Made by a program: the position numbers and the translations under genes. DNA of 64,000 bases from Simmondsia chinensis (lineage: Eukaryota; Streptophyta; Magnoliopsida; Caryophyllales; Simmondsiaceae): positions 34,784,750-34,848,749 of the forward strand of contig JAGTTD010000005.1 of the NCBI GenBank assembly GCA_018398585.1, read 5' to 3'. Shown one piece after another: positions 1 through 11,130 of the stretch. Every line of letters starts with the position of its first letter. The stretch's first letter is position 1. Under the pieces are notes generated by a model. It worked only from the letters and a program-made list of their open reading frames with translations. It was not told the DNA's origin and did not search any database.

Positions 1-162
1 GAAGAGGAATTGGCTGAGATTCATGCCTAGATGACGAAGAAAGATCAGCATCTTCTTCCTGCCATTGGTATCTTGCCTTACTGGTTCCTTTTGTGTAGTT
101 AAACTCATTCTCTATATCATCAACATCATCCTCATCCTCATCTCCATCCACTCGAGCACTTC
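1..162 (-). CDS. CESA1: CESA exon 3, partial at window edge
   Basis: The acceptor CTCTTCAG ends at 163. The phase matches exon 2 and reads [20 protein letters not shown], then a segment containing [16 protein letters not shown], which is the usual linker after the CESA zinc domain. The exon is open to the window edge. Intron 2 (163-587) is 425 bp and otherwise featureless. Confidence 0.92.
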
Positions 163-2568
163 CTGAAGAGCATTCATTTCCTTAGTTTCGTTCCCAAAGC
201 TTACACAATAATATTTCATAACCACCCAATAGGAAAGTTGAGCCTCCATTTGTTTTGACGAAAAACATTTTCCCTATTGTTTCTTTACACAACTCCATAA
301 CAACAACCATATATACGAAAAAAGGGAAATTGACTTTCCCTCAATAAAAGGGAAAAACATTTTCCGTTGTAAATTTCACTGTGTATGTTTCACTTCAACC
401 TCAACTTTGCCAAGCATGAACCTCGTATAAATTTTTAGACTATAAACCATTTTCTTTAACTGGAAGGACAAAAACTTCTTAAAAAAACTATTTTTAATTG
501 AAAGATTATGTGAAGAAAAATGTTTCATAAAGAAAATGTTCTCCAATAAACCAAACTGAGCCTAAATGCAAAAGAGAAGGGGCAAACCTTTGTGTCTCTT
601 ATATCGCGTCTTGCACTGGGGACAACACTGGTTCCCGTCTTTTCTCTCATACTCATAGCAAGGCCTGCAAACTGGAAAGGCACATTCATTGCAAGCAACG
701 AACACATCGCCACTTGGGTTAAGCCCAACAGTGTCGCCACAAATCTGGCATATTTGGCCGTTCAAATTCTTCGACGCCTTAGACTGCACAAATAATAAAT
801 TTGTCGTCAAAATCAAATACAATTGCCAAATGTTAATTTTTCTTAAAGAAATAAAATGTCAAACACAAACACTACCAGGTGTTGCAGCAAAAAAGATATT
901 TGACTGTAAAGGACATCTCAACCACCCCCCGACCTTACTTAGACGTAAGCCCTTCTGGCACTGGATTTATTGTTGTTGTATGATATTTCATTAGATTTTA
1001 TTTGACTATTTCATAGGATAATAATAGAATACATCATTTTTGGTCAACATATTTTAATTATCTTTATTTTAGTTAATAGGAGAATTTTGTTATTTTAATT
1101 TTATTTATCCAATATAGAATAGCTTTTTCCCATAAATATAGCATTTTATTTCATTATTTTTAGTTTTAGAAGAAACAGTAGTGAGTTTAGCTTTTGGGTA
1201 GCAAGTTCAAGTTGTGCTACATCACCAAGCCTACAAAAAAATGAATCTCAAACACTCATCCAATCGTAACATCAACAAGACAAATGTATTATCTGACAAC
1301 CAGAGGACCGAACTGATCATATTAAACCCCAAAACGTTTATGGGTAGAGTCGGCTAATGAGGAATCAGTCATGCTCCCATGTTAATCAGCATATCAAAAA
1401 TCATTCTAACACAGGAGGGGCGATATTAGTATAGGGAAAAAAGAATCAGAATTCCAAATGATTCAGCCATCGAATTGCTATGCTAATGTAACGGCACAGA
1501 TAATACCATATGATACATATCATCATCCAACTCGAGGAAGCAATAAAACAGTATATCTCAAGCTAACCTAAGCTCAAACACTCTATTTATAACATACAGA
1601 ATTGAAGCTTCACTGAATTCAAGCATACAAAGCCCAGATTTAGCCGAAAAAAGTGATCAAATGTCAACAATACAAAGACAGATCAATAATTAGAGAGGGA
1701 CGCTATATATATTCATGTAAGAAGATTATAGAATAATAAGGTAATTACACAGAATCACAATCATATCCCTGAGATATACAAGTGAAATCCACTCAATACA
1801 TTCTCTAGAGATTGAAGAATTACATTAAGCTCATTACAAAATATTCGTTCCCAAGCAATAACAATTCTGATCTCGTAAAATTTCACTCTGCTTTAGGCCC
1901 GATCCATAGAGTTGGCATAAATGGGATCCACGATCTAAGTCCAATTAGCATTAGATGGCATAGCCCATTAAGTTTATATATATATAAATCTACAAATAAA
2001 ATTTTAATTGGACTCACATCACATGTGAAATTCTTAACAGATCCAAACTTAGCAGGCATTTTGAAACTATGAATCATATAAAACTAAACAAAACCCATTT
2101 TCCAGATCCACAAACAAAAATCACAGACTCCTACAAATCAAATCAACCAGATCCAAATTCCAAAATGTAATCAAACCCAAAAAAAAAAAAAGAAAAGAGA
2201 GAATTAATTTCTAGAGTCCCGATTGTCAAAGAAACAACTTTCCCAAAATGGATGAAGATCTAGAAACAATTTTGTAACATTGCGCCCTTACATAAATACC
2301 CATTAGACTTAAAGCGTGACTATTAAACAAACCCACCTCATATACCTCATGCTTAAATTACGTTAATATGCTAATATCACATCAAAACTAACTTTTCCAA
2401 TAACTTAAGCTGACAATTAAAGATCTATAAATAATTTTATACTCCAACACAGATCAAGAACAGAACTAGTGAAAAAAACAAACATACCCCACTGTCACTA
2501 TCATGTCGAATCCGCACAAGCTCGTTCCTTTTATACGATCCAGCCACCATCCCAGCGTTGGCCTCCAT
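1..2568 (-). CDS. CESA1: CESA1-type cellulose synthase catalytic subunit, 5' part of gene (3 exons, runs off the left edge)
   Basis: This gene encodes a plasma-membrane cellulose synthase subunit, which polymerises UDP-glucose into beta-1,4-glucan as part of the rosette complex. Coding exons on the minus strand are 2488-2568, 588-783 and 1-162 (continuing past the edge). Each junction has GT/AG: donors at 2487/2486 and 587/586, acceptors ending at 784 and 163. The spliced reading begins [20 protein letters not shown], the N-terminal signature of the CESA1/CESA10 clade. It continues into the cysteine-rich RING-like zinc domain that mediates subunit dimerisation ([34 protein letters not shown]) and then an acidic stretch ([18 protein letters not shown]). 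The glycosyltransferase domain and membrane helices lie outside the window. The CESA1 assignment rests on memory of the Arabidopsis N-terminus. CESA membership is very secure; the exact clade is slightly less so. Confidence 0.94.
588..783 (-). CDS. CESA1: CESA exon 2, zinc-binding domain
   Basis: This 196-bp exon opens in phase 0 after a TTTGTGCAG acceptor and ends in phase 1 before GTTTGCC. It encodes the whole RING-like zinc domain: four CxxC pairs with intact cysteines. No frameshift or stop is seen. Intron 1 upstream is about 1.7 kb (784-2487). Confidence 0.95.
2488..2568 (-). CDS. CESA1: CESA exon 1 (27 codons)
   Basis: The ATG is at 2568-2566. The exon encodes 27 residues ending RIRHDSDSG and stops in phase 0 before a GTATG donor. 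I chose this start because it gives the clade-typical MEAN/MEAS N-terminus. The upstream in-frame ATG near 2765 would add an unconserved extension lying in the pyrimidine-rich leader. Confidence 0.93.
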
Positions 2569-2900
2569 TGCTTCTGAAGATCAAAAGATTTACCTTTTGA
2601 AATGGGTAATCCACTCAAATTGTGATTCAATTGGGGTTCAGATTTTGAAGAATCAAAGAGATTTTGAGAGAGATCTGAGGTGTTAATCGATAAATGTGAT
2701 TGAAATTTGCCCGGATTTGATGGGCATTGTTGATTTGTTTGCTCTTGAAGCTGTCGCCCCTTCACTTTCTCTCTCTCTCTTTCTCTCCCCCCAATGGGTG
2801 TGTCCAGTGGGTTTTATGGTGTGTGAATGTAATAATGTTTGAAAACTGAGTTGTCCGGTTGCCTGTTACTTGGGCTTACATTCAGCACCGGCGCGCTCAG
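2569..2900 (-). promoter_or_regulatory. CESA 5' leader and proximal promoter region
   Basis: Upstream of the CESA start codon there is a leader with a CT/GA microsatellite around 2764-2792 (GA-rich on the transcribed strand), common in plant 5' UTRs. Beyond it the sequence turns GC-richer and then changes to AT-rich repeat DNA near 2940. No TATA box could be assigned with confidence. Confidence 0.5.
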
Positions 2901-3884
2901 CTCGGCTTTAGCCACCGGTAAAGTTACTTGGAGTTTGTTTGAGTGTTTATTTTATAAAAAAAATATGTTTTTCTTTTTTTTTTGAAAAAATATTTCTTTT
3001 AAATTTGAACAGATTTTGGTAACTATAAAAAAATACTTTTTTTATTAAAAGCAATACTTCTATAAAAAACGTTTCTATAAAAAGTGCTTCTATAAAATCA
3101 CTTGAATAATGTAGTTATTTACAGTAATATCAAACAGGCCCAAACATTATTGATCCTTAATGTTTTTGATACAAGTCAAAAATTGGAAAAAAAGTAGAAT
3201 CCTAATAGGTGGGTTAGAAAAGAAAATACCACCTTATATACCATATAAGCTATTTCACTAACTGTCAATTAATTTTAAAATGGAACCTTCTTTACTATGT
3301 AACAATTTTCAAATTGGTTTAAGTGCTTCAATAAATGCTTCTAAAATCTGAAAAAAGACGTGTTTTCTACATCAATATTTTTACAAAAATGCTTCTATAG
3401 GAAGTGATTCTGAACAATGTAGTTTTTCACAGCAATGTCAAATATGCCCTTACACTAATTGATCCTTAATGTTTTCAAGTTGGTTCTTAATATTTGTAAT
3501 TTTATTCAAAATTAATTTCTTATTTTTTATTTAAAATAATCTGTAGTATTTTATTTTTCTACAAAATCAGTCTTTCATCTGATGACTAAACTTATGGGGA
3601 AAAAAAAGAAGTAAACTACTAGGGATCAATTTGCTACAAAATAAAAAATAAAAAAAAAACCTAGGATTATTTTGAACCAAAGAAAACACGAAGGACCTAT
3701 TTGAAACAAAGTTATAAACATTAGAGGTCGTTTGGAATAAAAGAAAACTAGTCATGTAAATAACACACCACTAGCAATAATATATGTCTAGATACCAATC
3801 CTACTTGGAAAGTCTTTCAAGGTGTTGTTCAGTATGATTTTATATTTACAGTTTTTTAGTTTTTGAGAAATTAAATGCTAAAAT
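2901..3884. other. AT-rich intergenic DNA with an imperfect foldback
   Basis: No coding signal is seen. A sequence of the type 'gatccttaatgttttcaag' near 3460 is loosely mirrored by 'gggatcaatttg' and related sequence up to about 3760, giving an imperfect inverted repeat of the 'AAATTRGTCC' kind common in plant genomes. Two similar stretches with 'gcttctataaaa' motifs occur at about 3050-3120 and 3320-3430. Confidence 0.4.
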
Positions 3885-4960
3885 TTGAAAATAACTTTTA
3901 GGATCATTTTTTGTCACAGGTCATCGTACTTTTTATATTATATTAATTTAGTCTCTATATAATTTATATTATGTTAATATATACCTAAATTAAAATTTGA
4001 GTTACAAATGGTGATTTTCAATAGTCGGATCATGAGTTAGTTTAAATTTGGTCAATGGGTGGGTTTTGTATTGCATCATTTGCATTTGAACGATTGAGTC
4101 ACTGAAAATAACATCACTAACTTAACTTTAATTTCACCTTGAAACGTAATACAAATTATATAGAAACTAAATTGATACAATTAAAAATAAAATGACTAAA
4201 TCACTACATTCTTAAAATAAAAATATGAACTAGATTAAACAAAAATAAAAGGATTAATTTGAACAAATTTACAAATCTAATAACAAGTTTACAATTATTA
4301 GAGACCAACAATGTAAAAACTCATCCAAAATATAATTTAGGATTATTAACATCAAAGTTCCAGTACTTTTCTCATTTTGTTAATTTAGTCATTACTTTTA
4401 ATTTTGTCATTACTTTTCTCATTTTTTTTTAGTCATTACTTTTAATTGTGTCAATTTAGTCTCTGTACAATTGTACTTGTGTTGATTTGGTCATCAAAGT
4501 AAAATTTATATTAAGTTATTGATGAAATTTTTAATAGTTCGGCTGTGGATTAGTTAATTGAGTCAATTGTTTATATTCGTAATGAATTAGTTGCATCTAT
4601 GTATTTTTTTTTTGAACATACCCAGTGCCACAAGGGCTCCCGCTTACTCAGGGTCTGGGGGGGCGGATGTACGCAGCCTCCCCCCTTTAGGGTGTTAACT
4701 TGAAGAGTGGCTGTTTCCCAGTGCCCCCAACCTGAGGATGAGGACTTCCCAGGAGGTCACCCATCCTGGTACTACTCTCGCCCAAGCACGCTTAATTTCG
4801 AAGTTCTCATGGGATCCGGTGACAACATGTTGGTGCCCTCTTTGGTAAGGGACTAAATTATCACAATATCAATAGTATATGGACTAAATTATCACAACTA
4901 AAAATATAAAAACCCAATTAATATAATAAAATAAAGAATAGGAACCTTCGGTGTAATAAC
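3885..4960. repeat. Foldback repeat family ('atcaatttagtctctata' type), split by a SINE
   Basis: The left side has 'ttaatttagtctctatat' near 3945. The complementary 'atagaaactaaattgata' lies near 4160, around a core mentioning 'gggtgggtttt'. A second, partial copy (4380-4600 plus 4850-4960) is interrupted by the SINE at 4613-4850. A third member lies at 26780-27345 in HY5 intron 1. The symmetry suggests non-autonomous long-TIR elements, but I could not define exact ends or target duplications. Confidence 0.5.
4613..4850 (-). mobile_element. 5S-rRNA-headed SINE, near full length
   Basis: Read on the minus strand, the element opens with a 5S rRNA-like block: CACCGGATCCCAT, then AAATTAAGCGTGCTTGGGCG, AGAGTAGTACCAGGATGGG and TGACCTCCTGGGAAGTCCTC. 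It then passes into GGGAAACAGCC, GGCTGCGTACATC, CAGACCCTG, GCGGGAGCCCTTG and TGGCACTGGG, the tail known from Au-type plant SINEs. It ends in a poly-A-like tract (poly-T on plus). No clear target-site duplication is visible. It sits inside an older foldback repeat. Confidence 0.85.
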
Positions 4961-5009
4961 CCTATAGTTCATAAGTTCTCAAAAATTAAAAAGAAAAAAG
5001 ACAGTTAAA

Positions 5010-5288
5010 TTAAGGATAAATTACATATTAGTACCATAAGATTTAGTGTATTAATTTTAATAAAATATTTTTTTAGTCTAAAAAATTATATGTATTTAAT
5101 AAAATAGTCCAAATAACGGTATGAAAGAATGAAAATAGTGCTTGCTTTGCACTCTTATACATCGTTATTTGGATTATTTTATTAAATATATATAACTTTT
5201 TAAACTAAAAAATTATTTTATAAAATTTATAGACTAAAAAATTAGCACACCAACCCTTAAAAGTATTATCATATAATTTATCCTTTAA
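5010..5288. mobile_element. Foldback MITE, about 279 bp
   Basis: The left end 'taaggataaattacatatta' is matched in reverse complement by the right end 'tataatttatccttta'. Inner arms such as 'ttaataaaatagtcc' and 'ggattattttattaaa' also pair, so most of the element can fold on itself. No coding capacity is seen. A relative lies at 9408-9688 and shares 'aataaaatagtc' in the same relative place. Confidence 0.65.
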
Positions 5289-5901
5289 CTAATTTGGACC
5301 ACAGCTCGGCTTCGCAGCTCGTTGTGAGATTCTACGGACAGCCTGGAATTAGATTTACCGGCAATTGTCGGTAACCGGTAAAAATGTTTTTTTTTGTTTT
5401 TTTTGTGTATGCAAGCCAAAGTGAAAATAGCTGTCGGTGGACTCAATTAGCTCACATGCTTAATTACAATTTTAACACTGCACTTCATTTGAAATTACAT
5501 AAATACCCTTATCCGCGCTTCTAAATTAACGCCGTTAGTTAGGACGTCGCTGTCATTAGGTGGCTCTTAATATCACATTACGCCGTTACTATTGTAACTA
5601 ACGGTGTATTATTGTTCCTATTATTCTCGTCCTGATATTTTAAGTATTCAAAATAAATATTATTATTATCATTTATTTTTTGATAATAAAGTTGTCAAAG
5701 TTAACTGAATTATAAGGAGTTATTATTATTAGGGTAAAAATTATTATTACCAGAGTAATAATGTGACTTATAAATAATAAGAGCCACAAAATAGTCTTGA
5801 AAGCTACGATATTGCTCAGACGGTAACAATTTTGTCCAGACAATAATATTATCATAATTATATTGTAATAATAGTTAATATTTGAGTTTTTAATATTATA
5901 T

Positions 5902-6045
5902 ACAACAACAATAATAACAACAGTCCCAGTGCCTTAAGGACTCCCGCACAAGCAGGGTTTGAAAGGGGTAGAATGTATGCAGCCTTACTCCCTCAGAACG
6001 GGACCCTAATGCAAGGCTATTTCCGAGGATCCCCCATCCTGATAG
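5902..6045 (-). mobile_element. 5'-truncated SINE with 20-bp target-site duplication
   Basis: A 144-bp insertion carries the Au-type tail on the minus strand (GCTGCATACATTC, AAACCCTGC, GCGGGAGTCC, GGCACTGGGAC) and ends in TTG-type repeats (seen as 'acaacaacaataataacaac'). It is flanked by identical 20-bp direct repeats at 5882-5901 and 6046-6065. The 5S head is absent, so this copy arrived truncated or has a different 5' end. Confidence 0.88.
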
Positions 6046-6065
6046 TTGAGTTTTTAATATTATAT

Positions 6066-6768
6066 GTACATATATATGTTTATAATATTGGGTTTTTTCC
6101 ACAAAATTATTTTGAAAAATTGTAATTTTTTAATTTACTTAATTACAACTTTTTAATTTTTCAGAAAATTACATCCAAAAATAAAAAATTGTTCAATCAA
6201 CTACCTAAAATCACACCGTTAATTTTTCGTTACCTATGAATGACTAGTATATAGATTTTAAAGTATTATTAAGCATATGATTTAAACTTGCAAAGATGCC
6301 AAAACATTTTGAATCCTACCTCTTTTAAACCTCATCGGGATTAACCCTAGTTGGGAAAAAGGGGTACGTGAATGCATTGCTAACTTAATTAGTTTCAATT
6401 CAATTCACATTTCATGCGCAATAAAATATGAAAGAGGTAAGCTAAAATCTAAATATAGGTCATGTAACATATAATGCAAAGTTAACCGTATGATATAAGG
6501 TAATTGATTGAAAATTTTAGCCTTTTAGAAGCAGTTTTCTATAAAATTAAAAAGTTGTAATGGTTAAGTGAAAAATTATAATTCTTAAGGCAATTTTATG
6601 TAAAAAAAAAAAAAAAAAAAAAAGACACTCTATAACATTATATATAGTAATGTTAATAAAAGAAAATTAATATGTGTTCATGTTATTTCTTTTCGTTATA
6701 CAATATCATTCTGGTCAATCCAAATTGTCCGAATGACATCAAAAAATACATTATAATATACCTTACTC
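6066..6768. other. AT-rich intergenic stretch, no feature
   Basis: No ORF, RNA or clear repeat can be supported here. A poly-A run of about 22 lies at 6602-6623. The stretch 'aaaattgtaattttttaatt' near 6117-6170 and similar sequence near 6540-6600 are weakly repetitive. Confidence 0.4.
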
Positions 6769-7399
6769 CATGGTTAATAAAATCCTGATTCGAATACTAA
6801 AATCTTATGATTTTATGAATCTACAATTGCTCATCGATCTGAATCCTAAGTAGATCTTAATTTCGTATAATCTTACGATTCAGTGATATTACACGAAATT
6901 AACGAATAGAATCTTAATACAATTATACGATTCTACCGATCCGGCCTCGATTCTACCATCGTATACAAATAAAAAATTAAAACGTAAAAAAAATTAAGCA
7001 TAAATTATAAACAAACGTACTTTATTAGTTGAAGCAAAATAAAGTTAATTAAGCATTATGTACTTTCAAAAAACTTAAATTAAGTTCAGTTTTATGTTTT
7101 AACTTAATATAAAGTTTGATTCGCAGCATCTATTTTAAAAGTTTTCATGACTATTATAGCATAAAATTACACATCTATGTTGCATGATAATATTTTTATC
7201 ATATTTGATTTCATTTCTTGTATATACCCCTATAAGTAAATGTCTCGTTAATAATTTTTTAAACTATATAACTGATATTAATAACAAAAATAATTATAAT
7301 ATATATTTAGTGAAATCTTACGATTCTCAATTCGATTCTACGATTCCAATTTAAAAGCCTCTATCGATTTTGAGTAGAATCTCGATTCTAACAACCCTG
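6769..7399. mobile_element. Non-autonomous hAT element with 'tacgattcta' subterminal repeats
   Basis: The left terminus 'catggttaataaaatc' and right terminus 'gattctaacaaccctg' are imperfect inverted repeats. The flanks ccttactc (6761-6768) and gcttactc (7400-7407) match at 7 of 8 positions, as expected for an 8-bp hAT duplication. Many copies of 'tacgattct' and its complement cluster near both ends. No transposase is present. The same terminal type bounds the larger element at 16827-18596. Confidence 0.8.
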
Positions 7400-7550
7400 G
7401 CTTACTCTAAAAATTACCCCTAAAAGGGGAGCCCAACTATGATACAAGTCCCTAATACTATAAGGTCCCTAGAAGGAGAATGTTGCTCAAAATTAAATTT
7501 GATATATATAGAAATTCATCTTAATTTGCCTATTTTCAAAGTGATAAAAC

Positions 7551-9408
7551 CTAAGGTCATGTCTGGAGTATGAAATTGGAGTTGAGACTGAAATTGAGGG
7601 CTGAAATTCTAATTTTGTTGTTTGGATCACCTGTTAAAATTGGAATTACAATTTTACTGCCCAATTTTATAGAATTGGATTTCAACTAAAAAACATACTT
7701 TTCATTTTCTTTGGATAGAGGTAAGGAATTGCAGTTTCATTAACTTTGTTGGAATTTAGGGTAGCATGTTCAATTTTGTTCGCCTTATAAAAGACCCTAA
7801 TGCCATATATAAAAATTATAGAGGAGGAAAGCCTAGTTTATATACCCCCTTGTCTTTATACTTGGTAAAATTTTGAGGGCCGTGAGGCGTTGGTGTCGTG
7901 GACTTTTTCTAATCCAAACTTTTTGTTTTATATGAACTCGAGGTGAGTCCTTGTCCTGGGTAGTGCTCGAGGCCTTTGGTTCAAGCTTGAGTTGTCCTCC
8001 TTTAGTGGACCTCAAGGTACTGTTGTGTGACTAGTCTCGAGGCTACAAGCTCGAGCTCGAGTATTCGTTTGATTGTGTCAATTTCCGTTCTTTCCATAAA
8101 CTTTTTTTATCCATAACTGAAGCCAGATTTTTAGACTCTCCCATATTTTCCACGTTTTCTTGTTTGAGATGGATTTTGAGCCATGATCTTTTCCTTAACC
8201 GACAAAGATTTTACTCTATAAATACCGTCATTTAGGGTTTTGTTAAATACACGATTTACACAATTTTTCTGGAATTTATCTTCTTCTCTGTTTGCTCTTC
8301 CTCTCTCAAGATATTTCTCTTTCGTTACTGAGCAGATTGGGGTGTACTCCAACCCTTCTCCTCGGAGTACACTACTGAGGCGAGTGCTGTGTTAAACCTA
8401 GAGGTCAGAGTACCGTTCATCCCATTGTATCTCTGTGGGGGCGTAAATGACTTAAGGCAATGAATTCTCCACGAATTCCTTCAATCAATCCTTTCCTTTT
8501 TGTTATTTTGTCTAAAGTCGTTTCCGTCATCATTTTGTAATTTCGAGATCAAGTTCATTATAATAAGAGTTATATTTTGATCCTTCGTTCACCTTAGTAA
8601 CTCCATTAACTTGAAACCCAAATAACCCCACTTGATTAACTCAAACCTAAGATGACTCAAAATCAAAAGACTTAGACACAACCTGAAATTTGACCTAAAC
8701 CTTGAAATCACCCAACTGGAATGACTTGAACTTGAAATGACAGAAATCAACTTAACTCAAAAGTCCGAAGTGACCCAACCTGATTGACTCGAAACTCGAG
8801 ATGACTGAAATCTAAAAAATGAAACTATTTGACTTGAATGTGACTTAAATAAGCTGAGCTGAAGTGAAAATTACCCAAACAAATTGACCCAAACCTAAAA
8901 TGGCCCAACCCATCTCAAACCCAACCTAAGAAGATTCGAATTTTGAAATGGTACAATCCGTTTGTTTCAAAACTAAGATGACTCAAGCTCGAAAAGACCT
9001 AAATCAGCTCAAACCTGACAGATTCTAGCCTGAATCCCAAAAAGACCTAACCTAATTGACTGAAAATCCGAAATAACTTGAACAACAAATGATATGACAC
9101 GATATTCAATCTAATTCGACTTGAAACTTGAATAACTCGAACTCAAAGTGAATTTCTCCGGCCATAATAACTTGAATGCAATATGAACCGCTCCGACCAA
9201 AATTTAATCTTCGCCAACTTAAAACTCAAAATACTCCATCTTGATTGACCGAAACCCCATGATGACTTGAATCATTATGGATTTATGATTCCGACCCCCA
9301 CTTACTTTAATGAATCAAACAATAGAATTTCAATTCGATTAGAACTCCATTGGAATTTAAAATGCAATTCCACAGCCCAATTCTAATTTCACGTGCCAAA
9401 CAAAGCCT
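7551..9408. mobile_element. Candidate large foldback element, no transposase
   Basis: The left end ('taaggtcatgtctgg' followed by 'gaaattggagttgag') and right end ('ccaaacaaagcctaag' preceded by 'aattctaatttcac') are imperfect inverted repeats over roughly 60 bp. This is the 'tttgtttggc' style end often seen in plant DNA transposons. The interior has an LTR-like stretch (8040-8560, with 'tataaataccgtcat' and 'cattgtatctctgtggg') and a degenerate 'gacttgaa/gactcaa' tract (8580-9260). No target duplication was identified, so the exact ends are uncertain. Confidence 0.45.
8580..9260. repeat. Degenerate tract of 'gactnaaa/cttgaaatgac' motifs
   Basis: About 680 bp consist of irregularly spaced variants of 'cctaagatgactcaa', 'cttgaaatgac' and 'aacccgaaatgac'. 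There is no fixed period. Its complement resembles the 44130-44900 tract ('ttgacttggaagtc'). Confidence 0.5.
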
Positions 9409-9688
9409 AAGTTAAATTACACATTAGTATCATAAAGTTTGTTTTGTTAATTTTTTTAATCCATAAACTTTATGAAAATAATTTTTTATTCCTGCTGTTA
9501 CATATCTTTAATAAAATAGTCAAAATCACGTCGTGAAAGTGTGTAAAAATTGCCACTAATTTGTTTATAAGTCCACTATCCCCTCAATATTTCCTTCATT
9601 TCACACACGGACCACAATATTATAACACTATTAATGAAAAAGAGTTACAAATCTCAAGATACTAATATTTAATTTACCCTAAAACTCA
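9408..9688. mobile_element. Foldback MITE related to 5010-5288
   Basis: The left end 'taaattacacattagtatc' pairs with the right end 'gatactaatatttaattta'. The centre has 'aataaaatagtcaaaatcac', shared in form with the 5010-5288 element. It lies exactly next to the candidate foldback element ending at 9408. Confidence 0.6.
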
Positions 9689-10399
9689 TTTTATATTAGC
9701 ATTTGAAAATTTTTTTTGGGTCAAATATTAACATTTGATTTAAAGATGATATTTGAATAATATAATCTTTTTTTAAATAAAAATAAATTTTAAACCGCAA
9801 AATACTGTAGAAAGCCAATATGTTTAGTGAAAAATAAAAAATGCATTGTTTTTATTATATACATGAAAGAAGGGTAACATATTTAAAAAAAAAAAAAAAG
9901 CAATGCCTTTGAAAAGAGGAACAAAAGGGACAAGAAGATTTTGAAAATCCAAAAAAAAAAAAAAAAGGGAGAGAGAGAACAAACTACATTATATATTATT
10001 AGAATGATAACATGACAATCGAAAAAATAACATGGCAATAAAAATTATGGCATGGTAAATGCTGTAACAACGATGATGAAATGAATACCCCCTCTTTATT
10101 TTTTCCAAAACACATTGCCCATTTTATTTTTTCTAAAATTATAATATCTCCTTTGTATAACTATAATAAATATTATAATTTTTTTATTCTGAATGCGTTC
10201 TCCTTCTAATATATATATATTTTTTCCAATTGTAAACAAAGAACAAATGCAATTGAAATCATCTACAATGAACAATACATTTAAGCATAACGTAAACAAT
10301 TGAAAATGGAATTTGTTTCTTAAAGCTTATTAACAGAGGATCAACGAAAGGAGTAGCCACGTCGAAGCTCGTAAGGGTCAATACATACCTAACCATCAT
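9689..10399. other. AT-rich intergenic stretch, no feature
   Basis: Only poly-A runs (9881-9898 and 9950-9965) and low-complexity AT sequence are seen. No gene is supported. Confidence 0.4.
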
Positions 10400-11130
10400 C
10401 CGGTTCCACTTAGCTGTGGTTTAAGCTCGCGGGGTCTCAAATATTTGAGTTCGAGCTCAACTTGTTCAAGTCTCTAACTCGGCCTGATTCAATCAAGCTC
10501 GAGTTTAGATAGGTGAGCTTCGAATTAAGCTTATTGCATTTAGAATTATTTAATCTTCCAAATATGCTCAATTAGGCTCAAACTCTACTCATTTGTGCTC
10601 AAATCCAACCTAATTGAGACATTTAGTTTGCAACTTATTGCAAGGTTAAGTCAATTAGGTTATGATTTGTTGTTCTGTGTCTCAAATTGTAAATTCTAAG
10701 CAATATGTTATCAAACTTAGTTTATACCTTATTTTTGGGCCGAATTGTTAAACCCGTGCTTTTTTGGAGTTCTCTTTGTTTTGCTACCACAATTCACACC
10801 CAGGTGAGACACAAGGGCCCCCGGGGAGTGAAGAAGTCCATTAATACTTCATTTTTAATCTAGTAAAGTTCTCTACTTCCATCATTAATTTTTCCTTCTC
10901 TTCAAGGATTTTTCACTAAATATTTGTATCTTCGTTTCTCTTTCTCTCTTATCTTATTTGACTTTTTTAGAATTTGTTTTGATATTTAAATCAAACCCAA
11001 ATCTTGAAGTATTCACCTAACATGATTCTTTAAGTTCAAGCTATACTAGACTCAATCTTAACCTATTTAGTTCAACAAGCCAACTCAGTTCAATACAAGC
11101 TCGAAATGAGCTAGGCTTTATGGGCTTCTT
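10400..11130. repeat. Degenerate 'gagctcaa/aagctcga' repeat
   Basis: Recurrent short words (tttgagttcgagctcaac, atcaagctcgag, caatacaagctcgaa) mark this as one of several tracts of the same style in the window: 14270-14830, 25190-25520 and 57570-58340. I see no open reading frame or clear ends. It may be the internal part of a non-autonomous DNA element. Confidence 0.45.

Noticed and set aside
4613..4850. A 5S rRNA gene
   Set aside because: The 5S-like part is diverged, lacks a normal 5S 3' end and terminator, and passes straight into the SINE tail, as do the other copies.
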